From NCBI GenBank assembly GCA_005877965.1, contig VBNP01000106.1, positions 1 to 22,734 on the forward strand: 22,734 nucleotides of DNA, read 5' to 3'. Shown piece by piece: positions 15,541 to 22,734 of this stretch. The number at the start of each line of letters is the position of its first letter. Within the stretch, counting starts at the first letter, position 1. The stretch is from Gammaproteobacteria bacterium (lineage in GTDB: Bacteria > Pseudomonadota > Gammaproteobacteria > Steroidobacterales > Steroidobacteraceae). The notes under the pieces were generated by a model. It was not told the DNA's origin. It saw nothing but the letters and a program-made list of their open reading frames with translations, and searched no databases. A program made the position numbers and the translations under genes.

Positions 15541-15863
15541 GCGCGGCGCGGATCCTGGCGGCCTATCGGGTGACGTTCAGCACGCTGATCGCGGTGGCGA
15601 GCCTCCAGACTCTCGCGGCCCGCCCCGCGCATCACGTCGTGCTGCTCGCCTCGGTCGAGATCGCGGGCGCGCTGCTGCTCGTGTGGCGCAGAACGGAGTG
15701 GATCGGTGCATCGGTGCTGCTCCTGGTGTTCGCCGGCGCACAGGTGATCTCCGCTATCGAGGGAGAGTACCCGACCCGCTTCCTGCAGTACGCCGCGAGC
15801 ACGCTGCTCATCGTCCTCCTCGATCGCACGCTGTCGCAGGCGGACACAGCAGCATCATTCTAA
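15537..15863 (+). CDS. Small integral membrane protein of unknown function
   Basis: Protein of 108 residues with about four hydrophobic helices: 6-26, 32-49, 56-73 and 82-98. One charged cluster (WRRTEW) separates helices two and three. Size and topology recall DoxX-like or other four-helix small membrane proteins, but I see no diagnostic motif. The ATG overlaps the preceding stop (ATGA), placing it third in the cassette. Its TAA stop is directly followed by the inverted-repeat element at 15864. Confidence 0.7.
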   Translation: MSAARILAAYRVTFSTLIAVASLQTLAARPAHHVVLLASVEIAGALLLVWRRTEWIGASVLLLVFAGAQVISAIEGEYPTRFLQYAASTLLIVLLDRTLSQADTAASF

Positions 15864-15980
15864 AAGGTCGATAGGACCGAAGACATCCAAGACATCAGCC
15901 GCACCGAACTCTGGGGCAAGGACCATTCCTTTGCTCCCCGAAGCCTGCGTTCAGGATCGTGTCCGGTCCCTATTGACCCC
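15864..15980. repeat. Imperfect inverted-repeat element (MITE- or REP-like remnant)
   Basis: The left arm 15864-15888 contains GGTCGATAGGACCGAAGAC. The reverse complement of the right arm 15954-15980 contains GGTCAATAGGGACCGGACAC. With two or three single-base gaps most positions match, and both arms end in ATCC on the inner side. The 65 bases between them code for nothing obvious. Such a structure could be a short non-autonomous element, the ends of a decayed insertion sequence, or a large RNA hairpin acting as a terminator for the upstream cassette. I see no target duplication. Confidence 0.45.
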
Positions 15981-16106
15981 GAGCAGTCTGATGATCCCAC
16001 CCCCATGAGACAGAGCGGACAGTTGAACAGCCTGATTTTTACCCAAGGGTTCCCAGCGTCAGACGTACGTTACGTGTAGACTAGGTACCGCAAAAACAGG
16101 TCTTCC

Positions 16107-17666
16107 ATGATGTCCGTCATTACGAGACCCAACGCCGGTAATACGCGCGACCTCGTCATGATAGTGGCACCGTTGCTGCTGGCAGCCTGCAGTGGAGGCA
16201 GTGGATGCGTCACCGTTCACGCTCACCCCGGGGAATGCGCACCGCCACTTCCACCGCCCCCAACATACAGCGTCCTCGGCTACGTGGGGGAACTGACTGG
16301 CTCAGGGCTCACGCTCAGCTACAACGGCGGCACGCCGGTCGCGATCACGCGCAACGGGGCCATCACTTTGGCTATGAATCTCCCTGTCGGGACCAAGTAC
16401 AGTGTCGCGGTCGCCAATCAGCCAACGAACCCGGCGCAAACGTGCACCATCAGCAACGGCAGCGGAGCGGTGGGTAACTTCGATGTCTCGGTGTTGGTGT
16501 ACTGCCCGCAAGCCGTCGGCGCGTGGGCCTTCGTCGCGACAACGGGCTCAATCACAACGACGCCCGGAGTGCCGTCGGTACCCGGCTCGTTGTCCGCATA
16601 CGCGATCGATGTGAATTCTGGAGCGCTGAGTCTCGTGCCCGGTAGCGCAATACCGACAGGCCCGGCCGTTGGCACCGTGCAGTTGGTACCCCATTCGTCC
16701 TACCTGTGGGCGCTGAGCATCGGCGATGCGTCCGCGGCCGATAACAATACCTTGAGCAGCATCTATGTCTACACCGCTAACGCCAACAGCGGGCTGCTGA
16801 CTGCCAATGGCGGCAATCCATTTTTCACGCTGAATGGAACGTCAGCAACCCCGGCGGCTTGCAATGGCATTGGCGGCCCAGGCTCGACGATCGCAGTTAC
16901 ATTCGCGCCGAGCGGCACGTTCGGCTACGACCTCCTGGGTGCGAACCAAGCGCAGAACAATGGCACCTACGTATTCACCACCGCCTCGGGAGTCCCGCAG
17001 TTTCCAGGGCTGGCAGTGCCCAATGACTGTGACACGCCGACAATTGTCGACCCGAGCGGACAGTTCGCCTATTACGGGACTTTCGTGAGCAGCGGCTTGG
17101 ATTCGCTCGTCGCGAATACAGTTGACCCGACGACGGGAGCGCTAACCGCACTGCCGGGGTATTCGCCGCCGACGCTGGTCGAGAGCGGTCCGGTACCCCC
17201 CACGGTCGACCCCTTCGGACGATTCGTCTACAGCATCCGCGCCGATTTAATAGACGCCTACGCCATCAACCACGTTAGCGGCGCGGTCGCGGACATTGGA
17301 CCTTTCACGGCGCCGCCGGCGGCAATTTCGATGCTGATCTCCCCGGACGGACGATTCGCCTACGTCACCGCGAGCGGGGGGCTGTACATCTACTCGATCG
17401 ACGGCACCGGGCTGCTCAATTCAGTAGGCTCTCCGGTTCCGTTGCAGATAGCGGCTGGGCAGACACTTGCCGCCCCCGGGGTCACCACTGCAACGCAGAT
17501 CGACCCCAGTGGGCAGTTCCTGTACGCAAGCGCGAGCGCCGGCTCCGGTCAGCAGGGGATATACGCCTACACGCGGGACGCGAGCACCGGCGCGCTGACG
17601 CTCGTTCCGGGCAGTCCGTTCGCAGTGACCTCACAGACCGCTCCGCTGCAGCTGGCACTTCATTGA
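16107..17666 (+). CDS. Beta-propeller lipoprotein (lactonase/YVTN-like repeats)
   Basis: Predicted lipoprotein of 519 residues. The leader ends in a lipobox LLAAC with Cys28 (VMIVAPLLLAACSGG), followed by a Pro-rich linker (PPLPPPPT) and a small beta domain at about 50-135 with two further Cys. From about 140 the protein repeats units like YAIDVNSGALSLVPGSAIPT, VDPTTGALTALPG and YTRDASTGALTLVPGSPFAV, each near a DPSGQFxY or SPDGRFAYV strand. This is typical of seven-bladed lactonase/YVTN propellers. No catalytic role is shown; it may be a surface binding or structural protein. Two ATGs (16107, 16110) and a weak AGG upstream mark the start. The DNA looks less GC-rich than its neighbours. It is convergent with the aldo/keto reductase gene 132 bases away. 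Confidence 0.83.
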   Translation: MMSVITRPNAGNTRDLVMIVAPLLLAACSGGSGCVTVHAHPGECAPPLPPPPTYSVLGYVGELTGSGLTLSYNGGTPVAITRNGAITLAMNLPVGTKYSVAVANQPTNPAQTCTISNGSGAVGNFDVSVLVYCPQAVGAWAFVATTGSITTTPGVPSVPGSLSAYAIDVNSGALSLVPGSAIPTGPAVGTVQLVPHSSYLWALSIGDASAADNNTLSSIYVYTANANSGLLTANGGNPFFTLNGTSATPAACNGIGGPGSTIAVTFAPSGTFGYDLLGANQAQNNGTYVFTTASGVPQFPGLAVPNDCDTPTIVDPSGQFAYYGTFVSSGLDSLVANTVDPTTGALTALPGYSPPTLVESGPVPPTVDPFGRFVYSIRADLIDAYAINHVSGAVADIGPFTAPPAAISMLISPDGRFAYVTASGGLYIYSIDGTGLLNSVGSPVPLQIAAGQTLAAPGVTTATQIDPSGQFLYASASAGSGQQGIYAYTRDASTGALTLVPGSPFAVTSQTAPLQLALH

Positions 17667-17798
17667 GTGGTGGCGGCTGCTGGGAGAGTCACATCCATCT
17701 CCGGGTGTCTACGGCCGATTGTGGTCCGCTAGCAGAAATTGGCAGGCGGAAGGATGCCTCAGTCCGTCGATGATTGGCGCAAAGTTACCAGCTCCTCG

Positions 17799-18767
17799 CT
17801 AGGTTGCGCCGAATGGTCCGGGAAACGCTGCATCCAAAGTCTGAAGGTCTCGCGGCGTGAGGGCTATCGAAAGCGCCACAGCGTTTTCCTTGACGTGCGC
17901 TGGAGAGCCGGATTCGGGAATTGCGATAACGCTCCCGCTGCGAATGACCCAGGCCAACGCAACCGCGGCGGCCGAGCAATCATGCATGGCGGCGATCTGC
18001 ACCAGCGTGCGGTCGCCTACCACGAGGTTATGGTCGCCGCCGAGCGGAGAGTACGCCATCACCGGCATATTGTGCTGCTTGCACCACGACAGAACCGCAG
18101 GCTCAATGTGACGGTAGTTGAGACTGTAAGGGACCTGATTGGTTGCGCAGCGATGGCCGTCTGGAACACGGAACAGATCTTCCATCTGGCCGCTGTTGAA
18201 GTTGGATACACCCCAAGCGCGAATCTTTCCCGCCGCGCGTAGTTGTTCGAATCCCGCTACAACGCCGGAGAATTGCGTGCTGGGGACTGGCGCATGCAGC
18301 AAATAAAGATCGAGATAGTCGCTGCCGAGACGAGCGAGGCTCGCCTCGCAAGCACGCGCCATGCCATCTCCAGACACTTGGTTGGGCTCCACCTTGGAGA
18401 CCAGGAATATGCGGTCGCGCTGACCGGCAATCACGCGACTAATGAATTGCTCGGAGCGGCCGTTGCCGTAATTACCCGACGTATCGACCAACGTCAGGCC
18501 GAGGGAAATGCCTGTGCGCAGCGCCTCTTCCTCGACAGCTAGCGGATGCCTTCCCTGACCGAGATGCCAGCAGCCTTGACCGAGCGGCGGGACGGTCGTG
18601 CCGTCTGGAAGCTTTACGGTACGTGCTGCAGGCTTCGATGCCGCGCCAGTACCAGGAACCTGTGCAGTTGCTTGCGCCGCAATCATTGCACTCAAGGCGG
18701 GAAACGATAAGCCGAAGGCCGCACAACGCGCACTAAATTGACGTCGGTTAAGCAAATGCTTGTTCAT
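17799..18767 (-). CDS. Aldo/keto reductase with twin-arginine signal
   Basis: NAD(P)H-dependent oxidoreductase of 322 residues. The N-terminus has LLNRRQFSARCAAFGLSF and an Ala-rich stretch up to about 36 (ALSAMIAAQATAQVPG), a Tat-type signal. The catalytic tetrad is complete: Asp95 and Tyr100 in LVDTSGNYGNGRSE, Lys125 in FLVSKVEP, His158 in YLLHAP. GVSNFNSGQ and the C-terminal cofactor-binding part (AWVIRSGSVIAIPESGSPAH) fit the family. AAGGA lies upstream of the ATG at 18767 with 9-10 bases spacing. Most aldo/keto reductases are cytoplasmic; the exported type must carry its cofactor with it. Substrate unknown. The gene is transcribed alone and seems lower in GC than the neighbouring operons. 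Confidence 0.9.
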   Translation of the reverse strand: MNKHLLNRRQFSARCAAFGLSFPALSAMIAAQATAQVPGTGAASKPAARTVKLPDGTTVPPLGQGCWHLGQGRHPLAVEEEALRTGISLGLTLVDTSGNYGNGRSEQFISRVIAGQRDRIFLVSKVEPNQVSGDGMARACEASLARLGSDYLDLYLLHAPVPSTQFSGVVAGFEQLRAAGKIRAWGVSNFNSGQMEDLFRVPDGHRCATNQVPYSLNYRHIEPAVLSWCKQHNMPVMAYSPLGGDHNLVVGDRTLVQIAAMHDCSAAAVALAWVIRSGSVIAIPESGSPAHVKENAVALSIALTPRDLQTLDAAFPGPFGAT

Positions 18768-18973
18768 AGTGTCGTATCCTTCCGACTAGACAATTTTAAT
18801 AGGCTGAATGCGGTATGCCGATGACTCTTGCCGCTCAGCGCTGTTGCAGCGGCTCCTGCCACTGCGCGAAACGGGTGCCGTACAGCGCTATCTACGCCCA
18901 TCAACGTGCGTAGTGGTCTTATCTTGCTAAAGCGTCACGAATCCGCTGTCCGTGACATGACGGACGTGGCTCC
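18768..18973. other. Intergenic region between the DUF1343 and aldo/keto reductase genes
   Basis: No convincing gene. On the DUF1343 side, GTCACG (18939 region) can pair with CGTGAC and, alternatively, GTCCGT with ACGGAC; these overlapping 6-base stems could help end the minus-strand operon, but no clear T-run follows. The end near 18768 holds the ribosome site and presumably the promoter of the reductase. Confidence 0.4.
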
Positions 18974-20179
18974 TCAGTACAGCAGCGCCGCCTGGCGCTC
19001 GGCGCGCCACGCGGCCTCGTCGCTGTCCGCCAGCGCATCCAGGTCGGCGGGGGTCGCGGCCGGATCATCCACCCAGCGCCGCAGCAGCTCGCCGCCGTTG
19101 ATCACATCGATGGCGAGGCGCCCCTGCTCGTACTCGTAGGGAGAGTCCGCCCACAGCGCATAGTCGGGCCGCAGGCTTCGCAGCGCCTTGAACGCGAGCG
19201 CGAACAGCCGCCACGGCCGGAACGCCTCGTGGTCGTAGTGCGCGGCGTCCTCGACGTGCACCTGGAACCCGGCGCACAGCTTGCCGGCGTGCTTGTGGAA
19301 AGTGGGCTCGAACCAGCAGGGACGCAGCCGGCAACCTCGCAGCCACGCCGGTGCCAGCGTGCGCATGCGCGCCAACAGCGCCGGCACGTCGAGATCCGGT
19401 GCGCCCAGCAGCTCGAGCGGCCGCGTGGTGCCGCGCCCTTCCGACAGCGTCGTGCCTTCCACCATCACCGAGCCGGCATAACAGCGCGCCATCCACAGAT
19501 TCGGAGCGTTGGGACTCGGGTTTACCCAGCTGCGCTCACCTATCGGCCAGCCGTAGCCGGGGGCGGCCTGCGGCTGCCAGCCCTGCATCGGCACCACCTG
19601 ACAGTCGACGTTGAGGTGCAGCGTGGCGACGAACCAGCGCGCCAGCTCTCCCATGGTGAGGCCGTGACGCATGGGCAGTGCGCCGGCGCCGACGAAGCTC
19701 TCCTGACCCGGCCGCAGCCTCAGACCTTCCACCGGTCGGCCGGCCGGATTGGGCCGATCGAGAACCCATACTGCCTTGTGCTTCCTGGCGGCCTCTTCCA
19801 GCACGTAGCGCAGCGTGGTGATGAAGGTGTAGATGCGGCAGCCGAGGTCCTGCAGGTCGACCAGCAGCACATCGAAGCTGTCCATCATGGCCGCGGTCGG
19901 GCGGCGCACCGTGCCGTAGAGGCTGAAGACCGGGATGTGGTGCACCGGATCGACGTAGTCCGGCGACTCGATCATGTTGTCCTGCTTGTCGCCGCGCAGC
20001 CCGTGCTGCGGGCCGAGCGCCGCGCTGAGGCGCAGGTCGCTCAGGGCGGCCAGGGCATCCAGCGAATGCGTCAGGTCGCGCGTCACCGAGGCGGGATGCG
20101 CGAGCAGCGCCACGCGCCGCCCGGCGAGCGGCTTGCGCAAGGCGGGCTCCTCGATGAGGCGGTCGATGCCAAACTTCAT
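18974..20179 (-). CDS. DUF1343 protein, NamZ-type exo-beta-N-acetylmuramidase family
   Basis: Protein of 401 residues in the family of NamZ (GH171), which removes terminal MurNAc from peptidoglycan fragments. Family blocks: ALGPQHGLRGDKQDNMIES (about 54-72, with His59), PVFSLYGTVRRPT, LLVDLQDLGCRIYTFITTLR, VLDRPNPAGR, GALPMRHGLTMGELARWF, and NPSPNAPN. The family's frequent GPEHG is GPQHG here, as I recall for a proteobacterial subgroup. The frame is open to 20548, but the extra 123 residues are the antisense-like shadow of the preceding gene. ATG 20179 overlaps that gene's stop by 4 bases and starts the conserved domain. No signal peptide is visible, so it is predicted cytoplasmic and may act in cell-wall sugar recycling; activity is inferred. 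Confidence 0.9.
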   Translation of the reverse strand: MKFGIDRLIEEPALRKPLAGRRVALLAHPASVTRDLTHSLDALAALSDLRLSAALGPQHGLRGDKQDNMIESPDYVDPVHHIPVFSLYGTVRRPTAAMMDSFDVLLVDLQDLGCRIYTFITTLRYVLEEAARKHKAVWVLDRPNPAGRPVEGLRLRPGQESFVGAGALPMRHGLTMGELARWFVATLHLNVDCQVVPMQGWQPQAAPGYGWPIGERSWVNPSPNAPNLWMARCYAGSVMVEGTTLSEGRGTTRPLELLGAPDLDVPALLARMRTLAPAWLRGCRLRPCWFEPTFHKHAGKLCAGFQVHVEDAAHYDHEAFRPWRLFALAFKALRSLRPDYALWADSPYEYEQGRLAIDVINGGELLRRWVDDPAATPADLDALADSDEAAWRAERQAALLY

Positions 20180-20739
20180 GGGGGACGCAGGTCGATGGTG
20201 AAGCCGTCCGGATGGTGGAAATCGGGCTCGCCCGGCGGATGGTCCAGCGCCCAGTACGACAGCCCGCCCCGATGATCCTCGATGACCGCGGCCAGCGCGA
20301 GGTGCAGCACGGGGGCGTCGCGCAGCGCCGTGAGTCCGCCGAGATGCACGGTCGCGGTCAGCTCGAGCTGATCGGAAGAACGACGCACCTGCAGGCCCGG
20401 GGCCTGCGTGAGGCGCGCCGGCGCCATGCCGTCGCGGTAATCCGTGAACTGATACGCCGCCCAGTCGAGCGTCGGGGAGAAGTTGAATTCGTAGTAGCCC
20501 GCGGCACCCCGGGCGGCGATGAAAGCCTCGAAACAGGTGTGCTGCCACAAGCCACCGGCGCGGTTACCGGCACCTGCGCCGGACACGCGCACGCGTCCGA
20601 TCTCCCCGTGCAGCGAGTAGTTGCACACCAGCGTCGTGGCGGTCGCCAGGCGCACCTCGACTGCGATGCCGGACACCGGGGGACGCGACGTGTCAGGATG
20701 GGAAACCAGCACCGTCCAATGCGCATCGGCGGGGCTCAT
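20176..20739 (-). CDS. DOMON-like domain protein
   Basis: Protein of 187 residues, predominantly beta. LWQHTCFEAFIAARGAAGYY (about 64-83) and EFNFSPTLDWAAYQFTDYRDG (split as EFNFSPTLDWAAYQF, TDYRDG) match the DOMON-like/CBM9-like type, a sandwich fold that binds sugars or haem. SYWALDHPPGEPDFHHPDGF near the C-terminus is also typical. There is no signal peptide. It lies 12 bases after the hydrolase gene and overlaps the DUF1343 start (ATGA), so a shared job in handling cell-wall sugars or glycans is likely; the ligand is unknown. Confidence 0.8.
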   Translation of the reverse strand: MSPADAHWTVLVSHPDTSRPPVSGIAVEVRLATATTLVCNYSLHGEIGRVRVSGAGAGNRAGGLWQHTCFEAFIAARGAAGYYEFNFSPTLDWAAYQFTDYRDGMAPARLTQAPGLQVRRSSDQLELTATVHLGGLTALRDAPVLHLALAAVIEDHRGGLSYWALDHPPGEPDFHHPDGFTIDLRPP

Positions 20740-20751
20740 GGCAGGCGCTGA

Positions 20752-21453
20752 TCAGGCCTGCAGCCACGCGAGCAGCGCCTGCGTCACTTCCCGCGGCCGC
20801 TCGAGAGTGGACAGGTGCCCGCAGTGCGGCACGCTCACGAGTCGCGCTCCGGCGATGCCGTGCGCCATCTCGGCGGCGCGCTCGGGAGGGGTCAGCTCGT
20901 CGGCCTCGCCGACCAGCACCAGGGTCGGCACGCGGATGCCGCCGAGCATCGGTCGCGAGTCGCTGCGCTCCATGGTGGCCTGCTGCTGGCGGATGAAGCC
21001 TTCCGCACCCACCTCCTGCGCCATCAGAGCCATGACCTGGCGCAAGGCGGCGTCGTCGCGGCGCGCGTGATGGACCAGGCGCGGCAAGGCGGCGTCCAGC
21101 ACCTCGGCAAGGCGCCCCGCCGCGGCGAGCGCCATCTGCGCGCGGCGCGCGGCGCTCTGCTCGGGCGTATCCGGCCGGGCGGTGGTGTCGAGCAGCGCCA
21201 GTCTCACCACCCGCGCGGGCGCCTGGCGCAGGATCTCGAAGGCAACGTAACCGCCCATCGACAGGCCCGCGAGCGCGAAGCGTGGCGGCGCATCAGCGAG
21301 AATGCGGCGCGCAATCCCCGCCATGCTGTCATCGCGGGTGTGGTCCGCGACCGTCACCGGACCGAAGCGCCACAGCGCCGGAATCTGCTCTGCATACAGG
21401 CGCGCCGAGTCGAGCAGGCCCGGAATCAACACGACGGCAAGAGGCTCGGTCAC
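20752..21453 (-). CDS. Alpha/beta-fold hydrolase
   Basis: Cytoplasmic hydrolase of 233 residues. Oxyanion-side motif LIPGLLDSA (9-17), nucleophile elbow GLSMGG with Ser65, acid Asp185 in VGEADELTPPE, and His213 in VPHCGHLSTLERP complete the triad. A small cap region lies at about 100-165. The start is GTG at 21453; no good ribosome site is visible and no in-frame ATG lies just upstream. It is the second complete gene of the minus-strand cluster, 70 bases after the PLP enzyme gene. Substrate cannot be told from sequence; similarity is to small esterases and 3-oxoadipate enol-lactonase-like proteins. Confidence 0.88.
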   Translation of the reverse strand: MTEPLAVVLIPGLLDSARLYAEQIPALWRFGPVTVADHTRDDSMAGIARRILADAPPRFALAGLSMGGYVAFEILRQAPARVVRLALLDTTARPDTPEQSAARRAQMALAAAGRLAEVLDAALPRLVHHARRDDAALRQVMALMAQEVGAEGFIRQQQATMERSDSRPMLGGIRVPTLVLVGEADELTPPERAAEMAHGIAGARLVSVPHCGHLSTLERPREVTQALLAWLQA

Positions 21454-21523
21454 GGGCGGCAGCGTAACATGCAGCCATGAGAGGCCGCATCGCGCCCGCT
21501 GCAGCGGATCGCCGCACGGGCGC

Positions 21524-22690
21524 TCAGCTGAGCGCCTGGCGCAGCTCCGCGATCAGGTCCTGCACGTCCTCCACCCCCACCGACAGGCGGATGAGACCGT
21601 CGCCGATCCCTAAGGACTCGCGCATCGCTGCGGGGAGTGAGGAGTGCGTCATGATCCCCGGGTGCTCGATGAGGCTTTCGACGCCGCCCAGACTCTCCGC
21701 CAGCGCGAACAGACGGCAGCGCTCGAGCATGCGGCGCGCCGTCTCGAGGCCCCCGCGCAGTACCGCGGTGACGATACCGCCGAAACCACCCGCCATCTGC
21801 GCGCGGGCGAGCGCGTGCTGCGGATGACTCGCCAGCCCCGGGTAGTACACGCGCTCGACCTGGGGCTGCTGTTCCAGGAACTGCGCGATGGCGAGCGCAT
21901 TGGCGCAGTGCCGCTCCATGCGCAGTGCGAGGGTCTTGATGCCCCGCAGCGTCAGGAACGCATCGAACGGGCCGGGCACGGCGCCCACCGCGTTCTGCAG
22001 ATAGGCGATCCGCTCGGCAAGATCCGAGCCCGCCCGCACGATCGCAGCTCCCCCGATGGCGTCGGAATGTCCGTTGAGATACTTGGTGGTCGAGTGCACG
22101 ACGATGTCGAACCCATGTTCGAGCGGGCGCTGAATGAAAGGAGTCGCGAAGGTGTTGTCGCACACGCTGAGCAGAGCGTGCCGGCGCGCGAGCGCTGCCA
22201 CGGCGCTCAGGTCCACCAGCTTCAGCAGCGGGTTGGTCGGCGTCTCCACCCACACCAGTCGCGTATCGGGACGGATGGCGCTGCTGAGCGCCGTGGGGTT
22301 CGACAGATCGACGAACGAGACGCGATGCCCGGCCGAGCGCTTGCGGACGTTCTCCAGCAGGCGGTAGCTGCCACCGTACAGATCGTGCATGGCGACGATG
22401 TGCGAGCCGGCGTCGAGCAGTTCGAGGACCGTGGCGGTCGCGGCCATGCCCGAGGCGAAGGCGAAGCCGGCCGCGCCGCCCTCCAGGCTCGCCACGGCCG
22501 CCTGCAGCGCGTCGCGCGTCGGGTTGCGCGTGCGCGAGTACTCGTAGCCCTGGTGCACCCCGGGGCTCGACTGCACGTAGGTGGAGGTCGCGTAGATCGG
22601 CGGCATGACCGCACCGGTGAGCGGATCCGGGCGCTGGCCGCCGTGGATGACGCGCGTCGCGAAGCGCTGCCCGGGAGTCTCGTCACTCAT
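21524..22690 (-). CDS. Trans-sulfuration PLP enzyme (cystathionine gamma-synthase/lyase type)
   Basis: PLP-dependent enzyme of the Cys/Met metabolism family, 388 residues, the normal length. It has YSRTRNPTR (51-59), the phosphate-binding SGMAA (80-84), Tyr105 in DLYGGSYR, Asp178 in CDNTFATP and the PLP Lys203 in VHSTTKYLNGHSD. GAVPGPFDAFLTLRGIKTLALRMERH is typical of the group (given here as GAVPGPFDAFLTLRG and KTLALRMERH). The family includes cystathionine gamma-synthase (metB), gamma-lyase and O-succinylhomoserine sulfhydrylase, which I cannot separate by eye. The ATG at 22690 overlaps the stop of a frame coming from the right edge, so it is not the first gene of its operon. Confidence 0.9.
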   Translation of the reverse strand: MSDETPGQRFATRVIHGGQRPDPLTGAVMPPIYATSTYVQSSPGVHQGYEYSRTRNPTRDALQAAVASLEGGAAGFAFASGMAATATVLELLDAGSHIVAMHDLYGGSYRLLENVRKRSAGHRVSFVDLSNPTALSSAIRPDTRLVWVETPTNPLLKLVDLSAVAALARRHALLSVCDNTFATPFIQRPLEHGFDIVVHSTTKYLNGHSDAIGGAAIVRAGSDLAERIAYLQNAVGAVPGPFDAFLTLRGIKTLALRMERHCANALAIAQFLEQQPQVERVYYPGLASHPQHALARAQMAGGFGGIVTAVLRGGLETARRMLERCRLFALAESLGGVESLIEHPGIMTHSSLPAAMRESLGIGDGLIRLSVGVEDVQDLIAELRQALS

Positions 22691-22734
22691 GCGATCGTCA
22701 CCTCTGGCGCCGTCACAACCTGCGGCGCAGCCAA
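22687..22734 (-). CDS. C-terminal end of an upstream gene (partial, runs off right edge)
   Basis: Minus frame open from the right edge to TGA at 22689-22687, ending LAAPQVVTAPEVTIA. The stop overlaps the next ATG as ATGA, the arrangement used repeatedly in this window, which is the main reason to report it. Only 15 codons are visible. In some gammaproteobacteria cystathionine beta-synthase precedes this PLP enzyme, but the visible tail does not prove that. Confidence 0.38.
   Translation of the reverse strand: MAAPQVVTAPEVTIA

Noticed and set aside
20180..20548. N-terminal extension of the DUF1343 gene
   Set aside because: The residues read as an out-of-frame shadow of the DOMON-like gene, and ATG 20179 begins the conserved domain with a typical 4-base overlap.
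1..22734. tRNA, rRNA, CRISPR array, prophage or complete insertion sequence
   Set aside because: No cloverleaf, rRNA-like stretch, regular spacer-repeat array, integrase or transposase frame was seen on either strand.

Overview
The window is GC-rich, densely packed and almost wholly coding. It looks like a chromosomal segment of a gammaproteobacterium: hrpB, ygiQ, a DUF423 protein, an NfeD/slipin pair, a bufferin-type peptide and a DUF3379-like anti-sigma factor occur together, with many GTG/TTG starts and 4-base ATGA/GTGA overlaps. A lineage near Xanthomonadales, Nevskiales or Steroidobacterales is my inference; no rRNA or tRNA is present to test it. I see no tRNA, rRNA, CRISPR array or intact insertion sequence.

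Layout, left to right. (1) 1-1971, minus: the N-terminal part of a giant cyclic beta-1,2-glucan synthase that runs off the left edge and has no ATG start. Upstream of it, on plus, lies an apparent remnant of a glutathione S-transferase gene. (2) 2408-5855, minus: an operon of ECF sigma factor, zinc-finger anti-sigma factor and Tat-type prolyl oligopeptidase. (3) 5976-7413, plus and divergent from the sigma factor: DoxX-like membrane protein, a Cys-rich bufferin-type (BufA2-like) exported peptide, then a carboxymuconolactone-decarboxylase-like protein behind a strong intrinsic terminator. No bufferin-maturing enzyme (MNIO/DUF692 BufB or its partner BufC) is in the window. (4) 7410-14811, minus: a run in the order ygiQ, nfeD-type protease, slipin, DUF423 protein, hrpB. 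(5) 14907-15863, plus: three overlapping small genes of unknown function (ribbon-helix-helix-like protein, HxxH protein, membrane protein) behind a promoter that contains three 8-base repeats and predicts a leaderless mRNA. (6) 15864-18973: a stretch that looks lower in GC, with an imperfect inverted-repeat element, a beta-propeller lipoprotein and a Tat-signal aldo/keto reductase; it may be acquired DNA. (7) 18974-22734, minus: a trans-sulfuration PLP enzyme (preceded by the tail of another frame at the right edge), an alpha/beta hydrolase, a DOMON-like protein and a DUF1343 (NamZ-type) protein.

The two parts most worth following up are the sigma/anti-sigma-linked bufferin locus without its maturation enzymes, and the uncharacterised three-gene cassette at 14907-15863. 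All functional calls come from reading motifs in translated sequence; no database search was run.
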